Shown here: positions 5,234 through 7,329 of the stretch, piece after piece
Layout of the letters: every line of letters starts with the position of its first letter
Position numbering within the stretch: the stretch's first letter is position 1
Assembly (NCBI GenBank): GCA_021782195.1
Contig: JAJXVI010000110.1
Coordinates: 1-7,329, forward strand
Direction of reading: 5' to 3'
Length of the DNA stretch: 7,329 bases
Source: a bacterium
Lineage (GTDB): Bacteria; Vulcanimicrobiota; Xenobia; RGZZ01
Position numbers and translations under genes: made by a program
The notes under the pieces: generated by a model
The model's input: the letters and a program-made list of their open reading frames with translations, nothing else
Told to the model about the DNA's origin: nothing
Database searches by the model: none

Positions 5234-7007
5234 TCACCCCGTCCAGAACCTGCTGGGCGATCGGATGATAGGTGGCGCGGTACCGATCGTAGATGCGAAC
5301 CGCGTCAAACTTCGTCGCTTCGGTCGACACGAGCGCCTGATAGAGCGGCTTGAGGAATTTCATTCGCCCGACTTCACCAAGGGCTCGTTCAACGCGGGGC
5401 AGCACGTCGACGTAGCCGCTTCGAATCGCAAGGGCAAGCCAGGTAAACAGAATCTCGGGGTTCGCAACATCCGTGAGGGGGAAGCGCTCGTCAAGTATCG
5501 CGCACACTCCACGGGGAAGCGGTCGGGGCAGGCGCTCCAGGAAGAGCTGCCACTCGGAGACCGACCAGTCTCCAACCGCCGCAGCCTCGGGCACGCAATC
5601 CTCCATCGCTTCGGAGGCACTGGCGGTGAAGCGTTTGACGTGAACGGACACGTCGTCCAGGCGACGCGAACGAGGAATCGGGGCGGTCGAGGGTACGCCT
5701 TCCCCCTCAAGCCACGCATGGGCATCGACCGAGTCCAGAAGGTCGCCCAGTTCCTTACTGGCAGTCTCCAGGAACTGATCTGTCGTGATAGAGCAGAAGC
5801 GCCAGGTGCGCAGGTAGTGACGCAGAAACGCGTCAAAACGATCGCGACCCGCCGCGCGTTCAAGCGCGCAGAGAAACAGGTAGCCTTTCTCGTAGGGAAC
5901 AATGGAATAGGTCTCGTCAGGATCGATTCCCGAGAGATGGGTACGCAGACGCGTCAGGGCAGGAGAATTCTTGAACTCGGCGACCGTGGCCTGCAGTTCC
6001 TGCCAGCCAACAGCGGCGTGCAGGGCCGCGAGGTCTGGGCCCTCGAGAAGTTCAAGGATCCGTCTTTCCGCATAGACCGTGAACCCTTCGTTTAGCCAGA
6101 AATGTTCCTGGTTGGCGTTGGATACGAGGTTACCGGTCCAGGAGTGGGCCAGTTCGTGCGCCACCACGTTCACCAGCGACCGGTCTCCGGCAAGCAGGGT
6201 CGGCGTGATGAAGGTCAGGCACGGGTTCTCCATCCCCCCGTACGGGAACGATGAAGGCATCGTCAGGATGTCGAAGCGGCCCCAGTCGTACGGTCCGAAG
6301 AGGCCTTCGGCCGCTGTGAGCATGGCGTCGACGTGCGCGAATTCCCACGAAGCCCGCTCAACCACGCGTGGCTCCGCCCACACGCGTGAGCGTGGTCCAA
6401 CGTCTCTCGCTACGAGATCTCCCACGGCGAAGGCAAAAAGATAGGGCGGGATGGGGTCGCGCATCGCATACTCTTCCGATGCGGTATCGGCATCCTCCAC
6501 GCGTCGCACGAAAGACGCCGCCATCAGCGCTCGCAAACTTGCAGGAACCGTCAGGGTGGCCTCATAGGTGATGCGAATGCGAGGGGTGTCCTGCAACGGG
6601 ACGACCGACCGGGCGTGTACGGCCTGACACTGGCTGAACAGGAAGGGATGCACGCCAGAGGTCTGGGCGGGTTCAAGCCACTGCAACGCAGAACTGTTCG
6701 GACTGGTACGATAGGAAACCGTCACGCGATCCGTTGGCGCGGAGACATCGAGGTGCAGACGCGTCCCCAGGATGGCATCCGGCTCGCCGAGTTGATAGGC
6801 GATCGGTCGGTCGCCTGCGTCACACACCGACAGGATGTGAAGGGCGCGCGTATCCAGGTCAATGGGGCCCGTCACGTGCTCGCGAAAATGCAGCGTCGCT
6901 TCGGCGCGAAGCGTGCGAGTCTGGAAATCGACAGTGGTCCGCCACTGGAGATGATGGGCTGAGGGTTGGTCGCTGTCGTTGTAGGAATGCGGATCAAGAC
7001 GGGCCAT
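5208..7007 (-). CDS. M1 family zinc aminopeptidase, leukotriene A4 hydrolase type (599 aa)
   Basis: Predicted zinc aminopeptidase that removes N-terminal residues from peptides in the cytoplasm; no signal peptide is present. The zinc site is HELAH (284-288) with Glu307 in the WLNEG motif, spaced as HExxH-x18-E. Glu285 is the catalytic base. The exopeptidase motif GGMEN is at 257-261. Further residues match human LTA4 hydrolase by motif: Gln128 in SQCQAVH (Gln136), Asp364 (Asp375), Tyr367 (Tyr378), Tyr372 (Tyr383), and Arg548 and Lys550 in GRMKF (Arg563 and Lys565). The order is an N-terminal beta domain (about 1-200), a catalytic domain (about 200-430) and a C-terminal helical domain (about 455-590), and the length is close to the human 611. 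The frame is open upstream beyond the window edge, but the ATG at 7007 is chosen because AGGAGG lies 6 nt before it and similarity begins there. The upstream translation is Ser/Arg-rich and not protein-like. The stop TGA lies inside the third repeat copy. Epoxide hydrolase activity is possible but unproven. Confidence 0.95.
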   Translation of the reverse strand: MARLDPHSYNDSDQPSAHHLQWRTTVDFQTRTLRAEATLHFREHVTGPIDLDTRALHILSVCDAGDRPIAYQLGEPDAILGTRLHLDVSAPTDRVTVSYRTSPNSSALQWLEPAQTSGVHPFLFSQCQAVHARSVVPLQDTPRIRITYEATLTVPASLRALMAASFVRRVEDADTASEEYAMRDPIPPYLFAFAVGDLVARDVGPRSRVWAEPRVVERASWEFAHVDAMLTAAEGLFGPYDWGRFDILTMPSSFPYGGMENPCLTFITPTLLAGDRSLVNVVAHELAHSWTGNLVSNANQEHFWLNEGFTVYAERRILELLEGPDLAALHAAVGWQELQATVAEFKNSPALTRLRTHLSGIDPDETYSIVPYEKGYLFLCALERAAGRDRFDAFLRHYLRTWRFCSITTDQFLETASKELGDLLDSVDAHAWLEGEGVPSTAPIPRSRRLDDVSVHVKRFTASASEAMEDCVPEAAAVGDWSVSEWQLFLERLPRPLPRGVCAILDERFPLTDVANPEILFTWLALAIRSGYVDVLPRVERALGEVGRMKFLKPLYQALVSTEATKFDAVRIYDRYRATYHPIAQQVLDGVMAPARASA

Positions 7008-7013
7008 GACAAA

Positions 7014-7019
7014 CCTCCT
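7014..7019 (-). promoter_or_regulatory. Consensus ribosome binding site of the M1 peptidase
   Basis: The minus strand reads a perfect AGGAGG, six nucleotides before the ATG at 7007. This decides the start against the longer in-frame extension that reaches the window edge. A small stem with one bulged G (7023-7028 with 7033-7039) ends 3 nt upstream of it and may affect access. Confidence 0.85.
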
Positions 7020-7162
7020 GGAGTCCCGGTCTCGGGGACCACTGCCCCAGACGGATGCAACGTCGCGCAATTCTTCGCACGCTCGCCAGTACCTGCGTGA
7101 TCGGAGTGTGCATCCGGCCCGTGGTGGGAGCGGGGCGCGACAACTGGAGCGTACGATACTTT

Positions 7163-7183
7163 CGTGCAGGAAGAGTCTGCACG
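7163..7183. promoter_or_regulatory. Inverted repeat CGTGCAG-N7-CTGCACG, candidate operator
   Basis: Perfect 7-bp arms at 7163-7169 and 7177-7183 flank a 7-nt spacer. The repeat lies about 155-175 nt upstream of the peptidase start, just upstream of a possible -10 box, TATCGT. The same CTGCACG word occurs upstream of the cyclase at 4645-4651, hinting at a shared regulator. It could also be an RNA hairpin. Confidence 0.35.
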
Positions 7184-7256
7184 GAGAACGTGATGAGGGG
7201 CAAAAGCTGCAAGCGACCGGCAGGGCATCCGAAACGAGACTTTGAATCAAACGCTT

Positions 7257-7282
7257 GCTGGACGGCACACTCCCCGTCCAGC
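7257..7282. terminator. 9-bp hairpin, possible terminator of an upstream gene
   Basis: GCTGGACGG (7257-7265) and CCGTCCAGC (7274-7282) are perfect complements around an 8-nt loop. On the minus strand the stem is followed by AAGCGTTTGATT, a poor U-tract; on the plus strand no T-run follows. It could end a minus-strand gene lying beyond the right edge, or be a protein-binding site. The pairing is certain, the role is not. Confidence 0.35.
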
Positions 7283-7329
7283 CCACTGAGGGCGTGAGTT
7301 CCAGCGTGTCACTCGTTACTTTCAGACAC

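Larger units (their letters stand above)
7008..7329. other. Non-coding region upstream of the M1 peptidase
   Basis: These 322 bases hold no gene I can support. The open minus-strand frame through them lacks protein-like composition. On the plus strand only short frames occur, without clear ribosome binding sites. The region contains the inverted repeats at 7163-7183 and 7257-7282, described separately. A possible -10 box, TATCGT (minus strand, 7158-7153), has no good -35 partner, so the peptidase promoter is not resolved. Confidence 0.6.

Noticed and set aside
5265..6095. 276-codon plus-strand open frame opposite the M1 peptidase
   Set aside because: It is antisense to the highly conserved catalytic and C-terminal domains and has no motif of its own.
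7008..7286. N-terminal extension of the M1 peptidase by 93 residues from a GTG at 7286
   Set aside because: The extension is Ser/Arg/Pro-rich and not protein-like, LTA4 hydrolase similarity starts near 7007, and a perfect AGGAGG lies 6 nt before that ATG.
7055..7297. 80-residue plus-strand frame upstream of the peptidase, with a vaguely hydrophobic start
   Set aside because: There is no convincing ribosome binding site, the composition is Arg/Cys-rich, and it overlaps two inverted repeats that look regulatory.

Overview
The window is a bacterial chromosomal segment, GC-rich by eye, with every supportable gene on the minus strand. It reads from high to low coordinates as: an M1 metallopeptidase of the leukotriene A4 hydrolase type (7007-5208), a small four-cysteine protein (5009-4776), a membrane GAF-GGDEF diguanylate cyclase (4578-3040) and a large soluble protein I cannot assign to a family (2758-89). 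Shine-Dalgarno-like sites, GTG and ATG starts and a c-di-GMP enzyme indicate a bacterium. Nothing here fixes the phylum. No rRNA, tRNA, transposase, CRISPR array or phage gene was seen.

Region by region: 7329-7008 is non-coding upstream DNA with three inverted repeats, followed by the peptidase gene with an excellent ribosome binding site. Positions 5233-5099 hold a 45-bp tandem repeat whose degenerate copy overlaps the peptidase stop codon. The small Cys protein follows in the same reading frame as the peptidase, and its GTG start lies in a short hairpin. The 4775-4579 gap contains several TGCAC half-sites and a possible hairpin terminator. The 3039-2759 gap contains a candidate promoter and a perfect 16-bp palindrome in the presumed leader of the 889-residue gene. 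A terminator-like hairpin at the left edge closes that gene.

The gaps between genes are 198, 197 and 281 nt, so these are more likely separate transcription units than a tight operon. I see no evidence of one shared pathway. The peptidase is predicted to be cytoplasmic, the cyclase makes c-di-GMP at the inner membrane, and the other two are unassigned. I do not find a convincing new multi-gene system. The items most worth checking are the unassigned 889-residue protein, the in-frame repeat junction between the peptidase and the Cys protein, and the complete set of LTA4 hydrolase active-site residues in a bacterial enzyme.
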